Shown: positions 18,770-27,029, counted from the stretch's first letter. The stretch is 64,000 nt of DNA from an uncultured Clostridia bacterium (GCA_944350115.1 CALVNZ010000003.1:49280-113279), one strand, 5' to 3'. The notes: generated by a model from the letters alone, not told the origin. A program made the numbers and translations.

Positions 18770-19213
18770 TTACAATTCTTCTAGCAATTTTTTAAAGCTG
18801 TCGATGTCTTTAAATTGACGATAAACAGAAGCGAATCTAACATAAGCCACTTCATCTAAATTTTTCAATGCCTCCATCACCATTTCACCAATTTTTGATG
18901 ATGCAACTTCTTGTGAAAAATTGTTTTGCAATGTTTTTTCAATGTTTGCTGCAACTTCTTCAATTTGGCTCATGGTTACTGGGCGTTTTTCGCAAGCTTT
19001 GATCATGCCATTTTTAATTTTGTTTATGTCAAACGCTTGACGACTTCCATCATTTTTTACAACCAAAATTGGTGTCATTTCAATAGTTTCGTATGTTGTG
19101 AATCTTTTCCCACAGTTTAAACATTCACGGCGCCTTCTAATTGCATTTGTTTCATCTGTGCTTCGTGAGTCCAAAACTTTGCTTTCTTCACTGCCACAAT
19201 ATATACATTTCAT
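18770..19213 (-). CDS. nrdR: Transcriptional repressor NrdR
   Basis: A 147-residue repressor of ribonucleotide reductase genes. The zinc ribbon is formed by Cys3, Cys6, Cys31 and Cys34 around '[20 protein letters not shown]', and the ATP-cone follows from about residue 49 ('[16 protein letters not shown]'). Length and motifs are normal. CAGGAGA precedes the ATG. It converges on ylmC and diverges from feoA. No ribonucleotide reductase gene lies in the window. Confidence 0.97.
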   Translation of the reverse strand: MKCIYCGSEESKVLDSRSTDETNAIRRRRECLNCGKRFTTYETIEMTPILVVKNDGSRQAFDINKIKNGMIKACEKRPVTMSQIEEVAANIEKTLQNNFSQEVASSKIGEMVMEALKNLDEVAYVRFASVYRQFKDIDSFKKLLEEL

Positions 19214-19321
19214 TTTTTTTATCTCCTGTGTTTAGCATACCATATCTAGTGAAAAAAAACAAACAAAAAAAAGATTTTGTGTAAAGGTTTTATTTTTATA
19301 AAAAAATCAGTATATATTTTT

Positions 19322-19546
19322 ATGCTCAATTTAAATCAAGTTAAAGTAAATAAAATTTATGCTATTGAAGATTATCAGAATTTGTCTGATAAGATTTTAC
19401 GACGGCTTTGTGACCTAGGACTTACAAAAGGTGAAAAAGTTTGTGTGAGAAGAAAGTCGCTTTTAAAAAAGGCGCTTTTGATTGAATTGCGTGGTTACAC
19501 TTTGTCTTTGAAGGCGGAGATAGCCGAGGGAGTTATTGTCAAATGA
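19322..19546 (+). CDS. feoA: Ferrous-iron transport accessory protein FeoA
   Basis: A 74-residue SH3-like FeoA protein with 'RLCDLGLTKGEKVCV' and a C-terminal 'GYTLSLKAEIAEGVIV'. ATG 19322 is chosen: it starts the family-like N-terminus, there is no ribosome binding site, and TATATA ends 5 nt before it, so it may be leaderless. It overlaps feoB by ATGA. An in-frame upstream extension from 19277 lacks support. Confidence 0.85.
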   Translation: MLNLNQVKVNKIYAIEDYQNLSDKILRRLCDLGLTKGEKVCVRRKSLLKKALLIELRGYTLSLKAEIAEGVIVK

Positions 19547-21657
19547 CAAAAAAATTGTTGTGCGAAAACAAGGCGTTGAAAGAAGTTTTGTTGGTGGGAA
19601 ATCCAAACACGGGCAAGACAACCCTTTTTAATTTGCTTACTGGTGCAAATGAGCATGTCGGCAATTGGCATGGCGTCACTGTGGAAAACAAGGTTAGAAG
19701 TTTTGATTGTTTGGGAGAAAAACTTAATCTCGTGGACTTGCCAGGGATTTACTCGTTAAGTGCGTTAAGTTATGAAGAGCAAGTCGCCATTGACTATCTT
19801 CGTCTTCACGACAAGTGTAAAGTCATTAATATTTGCGATTTAAACAATTTGCAAAGAAATTTATCGCTGACACTAAACTTGCTTGAATTTGGTTTTGATG
19901 TTGTTTTGGCTGTCAACAGCATGGACAAAAGACCTTTAAACAAGGTCGATTATAAAAAACTTTCTGCTATGTTAAATATTCCAGTCGTGGAAATAAACGC
20001 AGAAAAAGGGTGGGGAATAGACAAATTAAAAAAGCTAATTTTGACTCCTTTTAAAAGACCACCTAAACCAAATTATCTGACAGAAAACAAATTTTTAAAT
20101 TTAAAAAAAAGCTTGGGAGAAATGGCGTTTGGGCTAGATGATTTTCATGCTATCAAGGTGCTAGAAAAAGATGAAAAGGTTTTAGCAGAATTAAATTTAA
20201 CTCAAAATGACATTTCTTTTCCAGAAAAATCGATTGTAAAAATTGCTGAAATTCGTTATGGTTTTATTCAAAAAATAAAAGAAGCGTGTTTTAAAATTTC
20301 AGGACGAGTTTATGGAACGAGCAAGATTGACAAAATCTTGCTTAACAGATTTTTGGCGTTTCCTATTTTTTTGCTGATTCTTTGTGGAATTTTTTATTTA
20401 ACTTTCTTTACACTTGGCAAATGGTGCTCTGACGGACTTAATTGGCTTTTAGACAAAACTTTGGGAAAATTTGTTTCTTTAATCACGACTAACGCTTTTG
20501 GCGAAAACTCTTGGGTTACGCATTTGTTTTGTGACGCTATTGTTGGTGGTGTTGGAACGGTGCTTTCTTTTTTGCCACAGGTTGGGCTTTTGTTTTTGTT
20601 TCTTTCCTTGCTTGAAGACAGTGGGTATTTGTCAAGAGTCGCTTTTGTAAGCGAAGATGTGTTTGGCAAACTTGGTTTGTCTGGCAAAAGCATCTATACA
20701 TTACTAATGGGGTTTGGCTGTTCAACAACCGCAGTTTTGACCGCTAGGAATATGGACGATAAAAAAGCAAAAATTAAAACTGCAATGCTGACACCTTATA
20801 TGAGTTGTAGTGCTAAATTTCCAATCTATGTTGTGATCGGCGGTGCGTTTTTTGGCGCAAACAATGTTTTTGTAATTTTGGGTCTTTATCTTTTGGGGCT
20901 TGTTGTTTCAGTTTGTTTAAGTTATATTTACGAAAAAACAATTTTGAAAAGCAAAGAGCAATCTTTTATTTTGGAGTTTCCGCCATATCGTTGGGGAGGT
21001 TTCAAACGACTTGCAAAAGTTTTGATTGAAAATATGAAATTATTTTTAATAAGGGTGGGGTCTTTGCTGATTTCAATGAATGTCATCGTTTGGCTTCTCG
21101 GCAATTTTAGTTTTGGCTTTTCATATGTTCCCGCAAATGGCGGACAAAGTATGCTTGAAAGTTTGGGCGTTGTTTTAGCACCAATTTTTGTTCCGCTTGG
21201 TTTTGGGTCATGGGGCGCTGCGAGTGCACTAGTCGCTGGCGTTGTTGCCAAAGAAGTGATTATTTCATCGATTGCGATGTTTAATGTTGCGACCATCCAA
21301 AATGGAATTGCGTCTTCTTTGACAAATCCTGAAAGTATGGTGTTTTTTGCTTCTCCGGTTGCCGCCTTTTCTTTTTTAGTTTTTTGTTTGCTTTATTGCC
21401 CATGCATTTCCACGACAGCGGTTTTAAGCAAAGAAATTGGCAAAAAATGGACCGCGTTTGCTGTTGTTAGTCAATTTATTGTTGCTTATCTCGTGACGCT
21501 TTTGCTCTACAATATCGCACTCGCAATAACCGATTATGGCTTTTTAACAGTGTTTTTGTTTATTTTAGTTTTTGTTATTGTGTTGTTAAGTACAATTAAA
21601 ATTGTTTCAATGTTAAAAAAACCACGTTCTTGTCGTGGTTGTAAAGGGTGTAAATAA
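19543..21657 (+). CDS. feoB: Ferrous-iron transporter FeoB
   Basis: A 704-residue Fe(II) transporter. The cytoplasmic GTPase domain has G1 'GNPNTGKTTLFN' near residue 19, 'GNWHGVTVE' (G2), 'DLPGIYSL' (G3) and 'NSMDKR' (G4). The membrane part has the paired gate segments with 'LMGFGCSTTAVLTAR' and 'FCLLYCPCISTTAVL', both with conserved cysteines. The tail ends in a short Cys-rich motif 'CRGCKGCK', as in several Clostridia FeoB proteins. The stop lies only 2 bp from the end of a converging gene. Confidence 0.95.
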   Translation: MTKKLLCENKALKEVLLVGNPNTGKTTLFNLLTGANEHVGNWHGVTVENKVRSFDCLGEKLNLVDLPGIYSLSALSYEEQVAIDYLRLHDKCKVINICDLNNLQRNLSLTLNLLEFGFDVVLAVNSMDKRPLNKVDYKKLSAMLNIPVVEINAEKGWGIDKLKKLILTPFKRPPKPNYLTENKFLNLKKSLGEMAFGLDDFHAIKVLEKDEKVLAELNLTQNDISFPEKSIVKIAEIRYGFIQKIKEACFKISGRVYGTSKIDKILLNRFLAFPIFLLILCGIFYLTFFTLGKWCSDGLNWLLDKTLGKFVSLITTNAFGENSWVTHLFCDAIVGGVGTVLSFLPQVGLLFLFLSLLEDSGYLSRVAFVSEDVFGKLGLSGKSIYTLLMGFGCSTTAVLTARNMDDKKAKIKTAMLTPYMSCSAKFPIYVVIGGAFFGANNVFVILGLYLLGLVVSVCLSYIYEKTILKSKEQSFILEFPPYRWGGFKRLAKVLIENMKLFLIRVGSLLISMNVIVWLLGNFSFGFSYVPANGGQSMLESLGVVLAPIFVPLGFGSWGAASALVAGVVAKEVIISSIAMFNVATIQNGIASSLTNPESMVFFASPVAAFSFLVFCLLYCPCISTTAVLSKEIGKKWTAFAVVSQFIVAYLVTLLLYNIALAITDYGFLTVFLFILVFVIVLLSTIKIVSMLKKPRSCRGCKGCK

Positions 21658-21659
21658 AC

Positions 21660-21998
21660 TTATCTTGTAAAACAAGCAAGATGTGATTTAGGTTCAATGA
21701 AATATTCTTCCATTGTTCGGTTTTTGCTTTCGTCGATGTCAGCAAGTGCTCCGCCACCATCAAATATAATAATGCCACTTGCGTTGATGTAGCTGATGTT
21801 TTCAAGATTTATAACATATTTTACAGCAGGATTTGAAGCGGACGGGACAGCAGATGTTTTTACTGAATTTAAAAATTCATTGTAAAGCGTTTTGTCTATC
21901 GCTGAATTTGAAGCGAAACTTGTCACTGCGACCATCTTTGATGGCCTAACTATCACATAGTTTATTTTGCTTATAAAATTGTTTTTTTCTTCTTGCAT
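21660..21998 (-). CDS. Hypothetical protein
   Basis: I do not recognise this 112-residue protein. It is soluble, with 'KYVINLENISYINASGIIIF' followed by 'DGGGALADIDESKN' as its most ordered-looking part (alternating beta strands), and ends 'EPKSHLACFTR'. AAAGGAG precedes ATG 21998 and a sigma-A-type promoter lies 23 bp further up, so it is probably a real gene. It converges on feoB with 2 bp between stop codons and no terminator hairpin in the gap. Confidence 0.65.
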   Translation of the reverse strand: MQEEKNNFISKINYVIVRPSKMVAVTSFASNSAIDKTLYNEFLNSVKTSAVPSASNPAVKYVINLENISYINASGIIIFDGGGALADIDESKNRTMEEYFIEPKSHLACFTR

Positions 21999-22020
21999 TT
22001 TTTCTCCTTTTGGTAGCGAA

Positions 22021-22050
22021 ATTATAAATTATTTTTCTTGCGGACAGCAA
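22021..22050 (-). promoter_or_regulatory. Sigma-A promoter of the hypothetical gene at 21998
   Basis: On the reverse strand: TTGCTG (22050-22045), 18 bp, TATAAT (22026-22021). Confidence 0.65.
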
Positions 22051-22070
22051 GCATTTTTAATGACAAAAAA

Positions 22071-22087
22071 GGTCGAAGAAGGTCGAA
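22071..22087 (+). promoter_or_regulatory. Two GGTCGAA direct repeats, 10-bp period
   Basis: GGTCGAA occurs at 22071-22077 and 22081-22087, one helical turn apart, between two divergent promoters. It resembles the Spo0A box core TGTCGAA in all but the first base. A binding site is inferred, not shown. Confidence 0.35.
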
Positions 22088-22106
22088 TAAAATTTTTGTT
22101 TTTAAT

Positions 22107-22135
22107 TTGTTATTTTGCTTTTAATATGCTAAAAT
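22107..22135 (+). promoter_or_regulatory. Sigma-A promoter of der, leaderless type
   Basis: TTGTTA (22107-22112), 17 bp, TAAAAT (22130-22135), then AAAAGC and ATG 22142. Confidence 0.75.
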
Positions 22136-22141
22136 AAAAGC

Positions 22142-23452
22142 ATGACAAAACCAATCGTTGCGGTGGTCGGCAGACCTAATGTTGGCAAAAGCACATTTTT
22201 TAACAAAATTTGTGGACAACGAATAAGCATAGTTGACGATGCCCCTGGTGTCACTAGGGACAGGATTTATGCTGACGCCGATTGGGCGGGTAGACAATTT
22301 ACTCTTATTGACACTGGCGGATTGGATCCAAAAAGTGAAGATGTTTTTCAAAAAGAAATAGCTTTGCAAGCTGACATTGCAATGGAATTGGCAAATGTGA
22401 TTGTAATGCTCGTTGATGGTAAATCTGGATTGACTTTGGCAGATGAAATGCTTGCAAAAAAACTTCGTTCATCAAAAACTCCTGTTGTTTTGGTCGTCAA
22501 TAAACTTGATAGATTTGACACTTCTGACACTTATGATTTTTATCAGCTTGGGCTTGGTACTCCTTTTCCTCTTTCTTGTGAGCAATCAAAAGGGATTGGT
22601 GATGTGCTTGATGAAATTGTTAAATATTTCCCATCGCAAGAAAATGTTGATGAAGAAGATGATGCAATAAAAATTGCGGTGGTGGGCAGGCCTAATGTTG
22701 GCAAATCTAGTATAATAAACAGGCTTTTGGGGCAGAAAAGGCTTGTAGTAAGCGATGTTGAAGGAACGACCAGAGATGCGGTCATGACGCCTTTTAAATA
22801 TAATAAAAAAACTTATTATTTGGTTGACACAGCAGGACTTCGAAGACAGCGTGGTGTTGAAAAAGAATCGGTTGAAGGTTACAGCGTTTTAAGAACCATG
22901 AAAGCCATCGAAAATGCCGATGTTGTAATTATTGTTTTTGCTGCTGATAAAAATCTTACAGAACAAGATATGCGCATTGCGGGGTTTGTTCATGAAGCAG
23001 GCAAGCCAAGCGTTGTTGCGATAAATAAAATTGACCTTTTTGAAGGAGATCGAAGAGAAATTACAAAAGGGCTTGATCGAGATTTGGCGTTTATGGATTA
23101 TTATCTTCCAGTTTTTGTTTCAGCACTCAAAGGAACTAGACTTGGAGATTTGATGCCAGCGGTTTTGAAAGCATATGAAAATTCTTCAAAACGAATTAAA
23201 ACAGGGCAATTAAATGAAATGCTTTCCGAAGCGCTTTTGAGTTTTGAACCTCCTGCAAAGGGCGGAAGAAAAGCCAAAATTAAATACATTACTGAGGCTT
23301 CGACAAATCCTCCAACTTTTGTGCTTTTCACAAACGATGCAAAACTTATAAACTTTTCGTATTTGAGATATTTAGAAAATCGTTTTAGAGAAAGGGTGGA
23401 TTTTTCAGGAACGCCAATCAAATTTGTGGTTAAGTCGAAGGAGGAAGATTGA
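22142..23452 (+). CDS. der: Ribosome-assembly GTPase Der (EngA)
   Basis: A 436-residue protein with two tandem GTPase domains: 'GRPNVGKSTFFNKI' near residue 10 and 'GRPNVGKSSIINRL' near residue 181, each with DTGG/DTAG, and NKLD / NKID. A C-terminal KH-like domain follows. It is needed for 50S subunit maturation. There is no ribosome binding site; the -10 box ends 6 nt before the ATG. It overlaps plsY by one base, the order der-plsY seen in many Clostridia. Confidence 0.97.
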   Translation: MTKPIVAVVGRPNVGKSTFFNKICGQRISIVDDAPGVTRDRIYADADWAGRQFTLIDTGGLDPKSEDVFQKEIALQADIAMELANVIVMLVDGKSGLTLADEMLAKKLRSSKTPVVLVVNKLDRFDTSDTYDFYQLGLGTPFPLSCEQSKGIGDVLDEIVKYFPSQENVDEEDDAIKIAVVGRPNVGKSSIINRLLGQKRLVVSDVEGTTRDAVMTPFKYNKKTYYLVDTAGLRRQRGVEKESVEGYSVLRTMKAIENADVVIIVFAADKNLTEQDMRIAGFVHEAGKPSVVAINKIDLFEGDRREITKGLDRDLAFMDYYLPVFVSALKGTRLGDLMPAVLKAYENSSKRIKTGQLNEMLSEALLSFEPPAKGGRKAKIKYITEASTNPPTFVLFTNDAKLINFSYLRYLENRFRERVDFSGTPIKFVVKSKEED

Positions 23453-24261
23453 TGATTTATCTTTGGCTGATTCTAGTTGTTGTGGTTTGCTATTTTATCG
23501 GAAATGTCAGTTTTGCTCGTGTGTTTGCAAAAGCTTTTAAACATGAAGACATAACTCAAAAGGGAAGTGGCAATCCTGGCATGATGAATATGCTTAGAGT
23601 TTATGGAATTGGATACGCACTGCTTACATTACTTTTTGATGCCTTGAAAGCTGGCGTTTCTGCTCTCATTTGCGGGTATATTTTCGCTCCTTATGGTTTT
23701 TTTGAACTTGCTTTTTTTGTAGCAGGAACTTCTGTCGTCGTGGGACATATTTTTCCTGTGATTTACAAATTTAAAGGTGGGAAAGGGGTTGCAAGTTTGT
23801 TTGGGCTGTTCATGTTTAGTCCGCTTTGGTATGTTGGACTTATAATGTTCATCGTTTGTGCAATTTTTCTATACTTTGTCGATTATGCCTTTATTGCTTC
23901 ACACATTTTCGTTTTTTCTTTGGGGGTAGCGTGGATTATTAGACTTGCAATTTTGCAACCTATGTGGTGGTGGATTTGCATAATTTTGATCGCATTTAAT
24001 TTAATACTATGTTTAATCATGCACAGGTCAAACATTGTTCGTTTTGTCAAGGGCGCTGAAAATGTCACTAATTTTAAAGAAAAAGTCAATAAACTTTTTA
24101 GAAAAAAAGAAAAAGTTGACCATGTTGAAATAAAGCCAGAAAAAGAAATTGTGATTTCTGAAGCAGAGCAAAAGCAGGCGGAAGAAGAGGCAAAAAGAGA
24201 AAAAGAAAAGCAACAAGAGGTGCAGTTAAATTCAAGCGAAGATGATAAAAAAGAAAATTAA
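23452..24261 (+). CDS. plsY: Glycerol-3-phosphate acyltransferase PlsY with long charged tail
   Basis: A 269-residue acyl-phosphate:G3P acyltransferase that makes lysophosphatidate at the membrane. Motif 1 'GSGNPGMMNMLR' (the family has SGNxGATN), motif 2 'VGHIFPVIYKFKGGKGVA' and several transmembrane helices are clear. The last 65 or so residues form a hydrophilic Lys/Glu-rich tail ('EEEAKREKEKQQE') beyond the usual end near residue 200. ATG 23452 has AGGAGG 7 nt upstream. A hairpin terminator follows at once. Confidence 0.9.
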   Translation: MIYLWLILVVVVCYFIGNVSFARVFAKAFKHEDITQKGSGNPGMMNMLRVYGIGYALLTLLFDALKAGVSALICGYIFAPYGFFELAFFVAGTSVVVGHIFPVIYKFKGGKGVASLFGLFMFSPLWYVGLIMFIVCAIFLYFVDYAFIASHIFVFSLGVAWIIRLAILQPMWWWICIILIAFNLILCLIMHRSNIVRFVKGAENVTNFKEKVNKLFRKKEKVDHVEIKPEKEIVISEAEQKQAEEEAKREKEKQQEVQLNSSEDDKKEN

Positions 24262-24285
24262 GAAGCTGGTTTGCTTCTTTTTTTT
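24260..24285 (+). terminator. Intrinsic terminator of der-plsY
   Basis: AAGAAGC and GCTTCTT flank the loop TGGTTT; a long T-run follows. Confidence 0.85.
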
Positions 24286-24293
24286 ATTGTTCG

Positions 24294-24322
24294 TCATAAT
24301 TTCAAATTTTTGTTCATAAGTT
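24294..24322 (+). promoter_or_regulatory. Sigma-E-like promoter upstream of spoIVA
   Basis: TCATAAT (24294-24300), 14 bp, CATAAGTT (24315-24322). This resembles the sigma-E pair (ATATT-type -35, CATACAAT-type -10) with correct spacing, and spoIVA is a known sigma-E gene. The match is partial. Confidence 0.55.
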
Positions 24323-24344
24323 ATGGTAACTTTGGAGGTCTTTT

Positions 24345-25823
24345 ATGGAAAAATTTGAGATTTACGACGACATACGTGAACGCACTAATGGCGAAATTTA
24401 TGTCGGCGTTGTTGGACCGGTCAGAGTTGGAAAATCAACTTTTATCACAGAATTTATGAAAAAACTTGTTATTCCAAACATTACCGGCAAGCATTCAAAA
24501 GAAAGAACTATTGACGAACTTCCTCAATCTGCTGATGGCAAAACAATCATGACGACACAACCAAAATTTGTGCCAAATGAAGCTGTTAAAATTTCAGTTC
24601 ACGATGGCGTTGAGTTGAAAGTTAGGCTTATTGATTGCGTTGGCTATCTTGTTTCAGGAGCGATGGGACATATTGAAAACGATGCACCAAGAAAAGTGAA
24701 AACTCCTTGGAGCGAAGAAGAAATGCCTTTTGAACAAGCAGCTGAAATAGGCACACAAAAAGTCATGAAAGAGCATTCAACAGTGGGAATTGTTGTGACA
24801 ACTGACGGCTCGGTCACTGAAATCGCAAGACCAAACTATGTTGAAGCAGAAGAGCGTGTTGTGAATGAAATGAAGGAAAGTGGAAAGCCTTTTGTAGTTG
24901 CCTTAAACTGCAAATCTCCGGCTTCCAGCGAAACAAAAAAACTTGCTTCTTCTTTGGAAGAAAAATATGGCGTTCCGGTGATTGCACTTAATGCGTTGGA
25001 AATGAAAGAGAGTGACATTGACAAAGTTTTTGAAAAACTTTTATATGAATTCCCTGTCACATCAATCAAAGTTTCTATGCCACGTTGGCTTCAAGCGCTT
25101 GATTTCGATGATGAAATAATCCAAGAAATCACAGCTGAAATGCGCAATTTTGCACAAGGCATGTCAAAATTAAGTGACATCGACAAAACGCGTATCGCAT
25201 TTACTGAAAGTGAGTTTTTTGACCCTGTCACATTTTCAAGCGTTGAAATGGGTGATGGCACAGTTAAATTTAGTGTAATCCCAAAAGATGGTCTTTTCTA
25301 TAGAGTGCTTTCAAAAGAGTGTGGCTATGAAATAAATGATGATTTTGAACTTATAAACTATATCAAGGAACTTGCTGTTGCAAAACTTGAATATGACAAA
25401 ATTAAAGACGCACTTGAACAAGTCAAAGAAACAGGTTATGGGATCGTCGCCCCACGCGAAAGCGACTTTGAAATTGAAGAACCTGAACTTGTTAGACAAG
25501 GATCAAAATTTGGAGTTAAAATCAAGGCAAGCGCGCCAAGTCTTCACATTTTGAGAGTTGATGTTGCAACAGAAGTGACTCCACTTGTTGGAACGGAAGA
25601 ACAAAGCCGTGAACTTGTCAGTGACCTTGCTTTGCAAATCCAAGAAAGCCCGCAAGCAATTTGGCAGACAAATTTGCTTGGCAAGAGTTTGTCAGAACTT
25701 ATTGAAGACAACATCAATTCCAAAATTATTATGATGCCTGCTGATGCTCAAAAGAAAATGAGAAAAACACTTGGCAGAATCATCAATGAAGGCAAGGGAG
25801 GAATTATTTGCATCTTGCTATAA
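24345..25823 (+). CDS. spoIVA: Spore coat/cortex morphogenetic ATPase SpoIVA
   Basis: A 492-residue ATPase that polymerises on the forespore surface as the base of the coat. The N-terminus 'IYDDIRERTNGEIYVGVVGP' with Walker A 'GPVRVGKSTFITEF' near residue 26, 'STVGIVVTTDGSVTEIARPN' and the conserved C-terminal end 'GGIICILL' are all diagnostic. The length equals Bacillus SpoIVA. GGAGGT precedes the ATG. Its membrane-anchor partner SpoVM appears to be encoded 0.8 kb downstream. Confidence 0.98.
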   Translation: MEKFEIYDDIRERTNGEIYVGVVGPVRVGKSTFITEFMKKLVIPNITGKHSKERTIDELPQSADGKTIMTTQPKFVPNEAVKISVHDGVELKVRLIDCVGYLVSGAMGHIENDAPRKVKTPWSEEEMPFEQAAEIGTQKVMKEHSTVGIVVTTDGSVTEIARPNYVEAEERVVNEMKESGKPFVVALNCKSPASSETKKLASSLEEKYGVPVIALNALEMKESDIDKVFEKLLYEFPVTSIKVSMPRWLQALDFDDEIIQEITAEMRNFAQGMSKLSDIDKTRIAFTESEFFDPVTFSSVEMGDGTVKFSVIPKDGLFYRVLSKECGYEINDDFELINYIKELAVAKLEYDKIKDALEQVKETGYGIVAPRESDFEIEEPELVRQGSKFGVKIKASAPSLHILRVDVATEVTPLVGTEEQSRELVSDLALQIQESPQAIWQTNLLGKSLSELIEDNINSKIIMMPADAQKKMRKTLGRIINEGKGGIICILL

Positions 25824-25824
25824 C

Positions 25825-25854
25825 AAAAAAAACGAGCTGTATGCTCGTTTTTTT
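25825..25854. terminator. Bidirectional terminator of spoIVA
   Basis: ACGAGC (25832-25837) pairs with GCTCGT (25843-25848), with an A-run before and a T-run after. It serves spoIVA and the converging double-OB gene. Confidence 0.88.
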
Positions 25855-26560
25855 ATCTTATAGTTAGTCGTGCAAAATTGTTTTCATAAATTTTTGTAAG
25901 TTCTGTGTTTTCGCTTTCTGGATTATAAAATTCTTCCCAAGCTTTGTCTGTCATTTGTGATTCCGGCACTATTGTTTCAAGACTAATTCTTGTCACTGGC
26001 ACTTTTGATTGAGATAAAAAAGTTAAATAGCCTTTACCAACCACTTTATCTCCTTTTTTTGCCCATAATGAATAGTCTATGGCGTCATCTGCGACTGCAG
26101 CCGACACATTATCATATCTCGAATTTGTCCATGAAGATTTAATTAAAAATCGTGCTATTGTGCGCCTACTTCCAGGTAAATGTATTATTTCTGGTTCTTT
26201 TATTATTGTGCCAGCTAAAGATATCACATTTGTGTTTTTATATTGATGTTTAAACTTGTAAACTTTTTGTTGCTTTACAGCTAATTCAAAAAAAGAGCCT
26301 TGCTCGGCATGAAAACCTTCGCATTTTCCGTACACCAAAACTTTATCGCCAGAATTATAAAAATTTTCTATTTCGTCCTTTTCGCTTTCGGCGATAATGA
26401 TAGGAAGTGGATTAGGTTTGCCGTCTTTTGGTACGTTCAGAAAATATAAGAAATGCTTTGCACCCGTCGTTTTTGAAGTAAAATATAATTGTGGTTCGCT
26501 TACCACTTTTCCAATTAATCTTACACGATTATTTCTGCTGTTGTAATCAAAGTTATCCAT
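25853..26560 (-). CDS. Tandem OB-fold (SSB-like) protein
   Basis: A 235-residue protein with two copies of an OB-fold start: 'NRVRLIGKVVSEPQLYFT' near residue 11 and 'NVISLAGTIIKEPEIIHL' near residue 112. Each is followed by a strand-rich segment with an aromatic/basic pattern ('FLYFLNV', 'RTIARFLI'). This resembles single-stranded DNA-binding or PriB-like proteins, but it is not the normal SSB (one OB-fold plus acidic tail): here the C-terminus is 'ENNFARLTIR'. AAAGAGG precedes ATG 26560. A DNA-binding role is inferred from the fold only. Confidence 0.6.
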   Translation of the reverse strand: MDNFDYNSRNNRVRLIGKVVSEPQLYFTSKTTGAKHFLYFLNVPKDGKPNPLPIIIAESEKDEIENFYNSGDKVLVYGKCEGFHAEQGSFFELAVKQQKVYKFKHQYKNTNVISLAGTIIKEPEIIHLPGSRRTIARFLIKSSWTNSRYDNVSAAVADDAIDYSLWAKKGDKVVGKGYLTFLSQSKVPVTRISLETIVPESQMTDKAWEEFYNPESENTELTKIYENNFARLTIR

Positions 26561-26614
26561 TTTAAAACCTCTTTAAAATTTTACATCATTTTTTTATAAT
26601 CGTCAATATGCATT

Positions 26615-26644
26615 TTCACACTTTTTTTAAAATCATCATATAAA
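26615..26644 (+). promoter_or_regulatory. Promoter of the spoVM-like ORF, leaderless type
   Basis: TTCACA (26615-26620), 18 bp, TATAAA (26639-26644), then six bases and ATG 26651. The overlapping CATATAAA (26637-26644) also resembles a sigma-E -10, but no fitting -35 is seen 14-15 bp upstream. Confidence 0.5.
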
Positions 26645-26650
26645 ATGCAC

Positions 26651-26755
26651 ATGAAAAAAGAAGAAAAAGAACCAAAATTTAAAATTATTTGCATCAAAGC
26701 GCCGAAATGGATGCGCCCTCTTTTAAAACCTTTTGTAAAAAAAGAAAGCGAATAA
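26651..26755 (+). CDS. spoVM: SpoVM-like spore-membrane peptide (34 residues)
   Basis: This short ORF encodes a basic peptide whose core 'FKIICIKAPKWMRPLLKPF' aligns with the SpoVM pattern (K-F-x-x-I-K-x-P-K-F/W followed by an amphipathic helix). SpoVM inserts into the curved forespore membrane and recruits SpoIVA. Two independent supports: spoIVA is 0.8 kb upstream, and the gene order spoVM-rpmB-asp23(yloU)-fakA(yloV) is the one known from Bacillus subtilis. An extra charged stretch (KKEEKEP) precedes the core. The first ATG at 26645 would add two residues. Confidence 0.75.
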   Translation: MKKEEKEPKFKIICIKAPKWMRPLLKPFVKKESE

Positions 26756-26811
26756 TTTTCTAATAGTTAGTAAAATTGCACAAAAAAACCTCACGGTTTG
26801 AGGCGGTGAGG

Positions 26812-26997
26812 TTACTTTGCTTTTCTTGCAGTTTTAATGCATTTTGTGCAAGCTTTAACTTTTTTTTGTTTTCCGTCAACTTCAACAGTTGTTGTTTGTA
26901 AGTTAAGCTCAAATGTTCTGTTTGATTTGTTTTCTGCATGGCTGATGTTTTTTCCAGCCATTTTTCCGCGTCCGCAGATTTCGCAAACTTTTGACAT
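26812..26997 (-). CDS. rpmB: Ribosomal protein L28
   Basis: A 61-residue bL28 with 'CEICGRGKMAGKNISHAENK' at the start and 'KVKACTKCIKTARKAK' at the end. Cys5, Cys8, Cys50 and Cys53 form the zinc-binding (C+) version. GGAGGTG precedes the ATG at 26997, which I prefer over the upstream in-frame start at 27039. It is on the opposite strand from spoVM and asp23, although the gene order is as in Bacillus. Confidence 0.96.
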   Translation of the reverse strand: MSKVCEICGRGKMAGKNISHAENKSNRTFELNLQTTTVEVDGKQKKVKACTKCIKTARKAK

Positions 26998-27029
26998 GGT
27001 TTCACCTCCGTTTCTGATTAAGCAATGCA

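Noticed and set aside
21600..21660. Terminator hairpin at the end of feoB (CCACG...CGTGG)
   Set aside because: The stem lies within the coding sequence about 25 bp before the stop and has no T-run after it.
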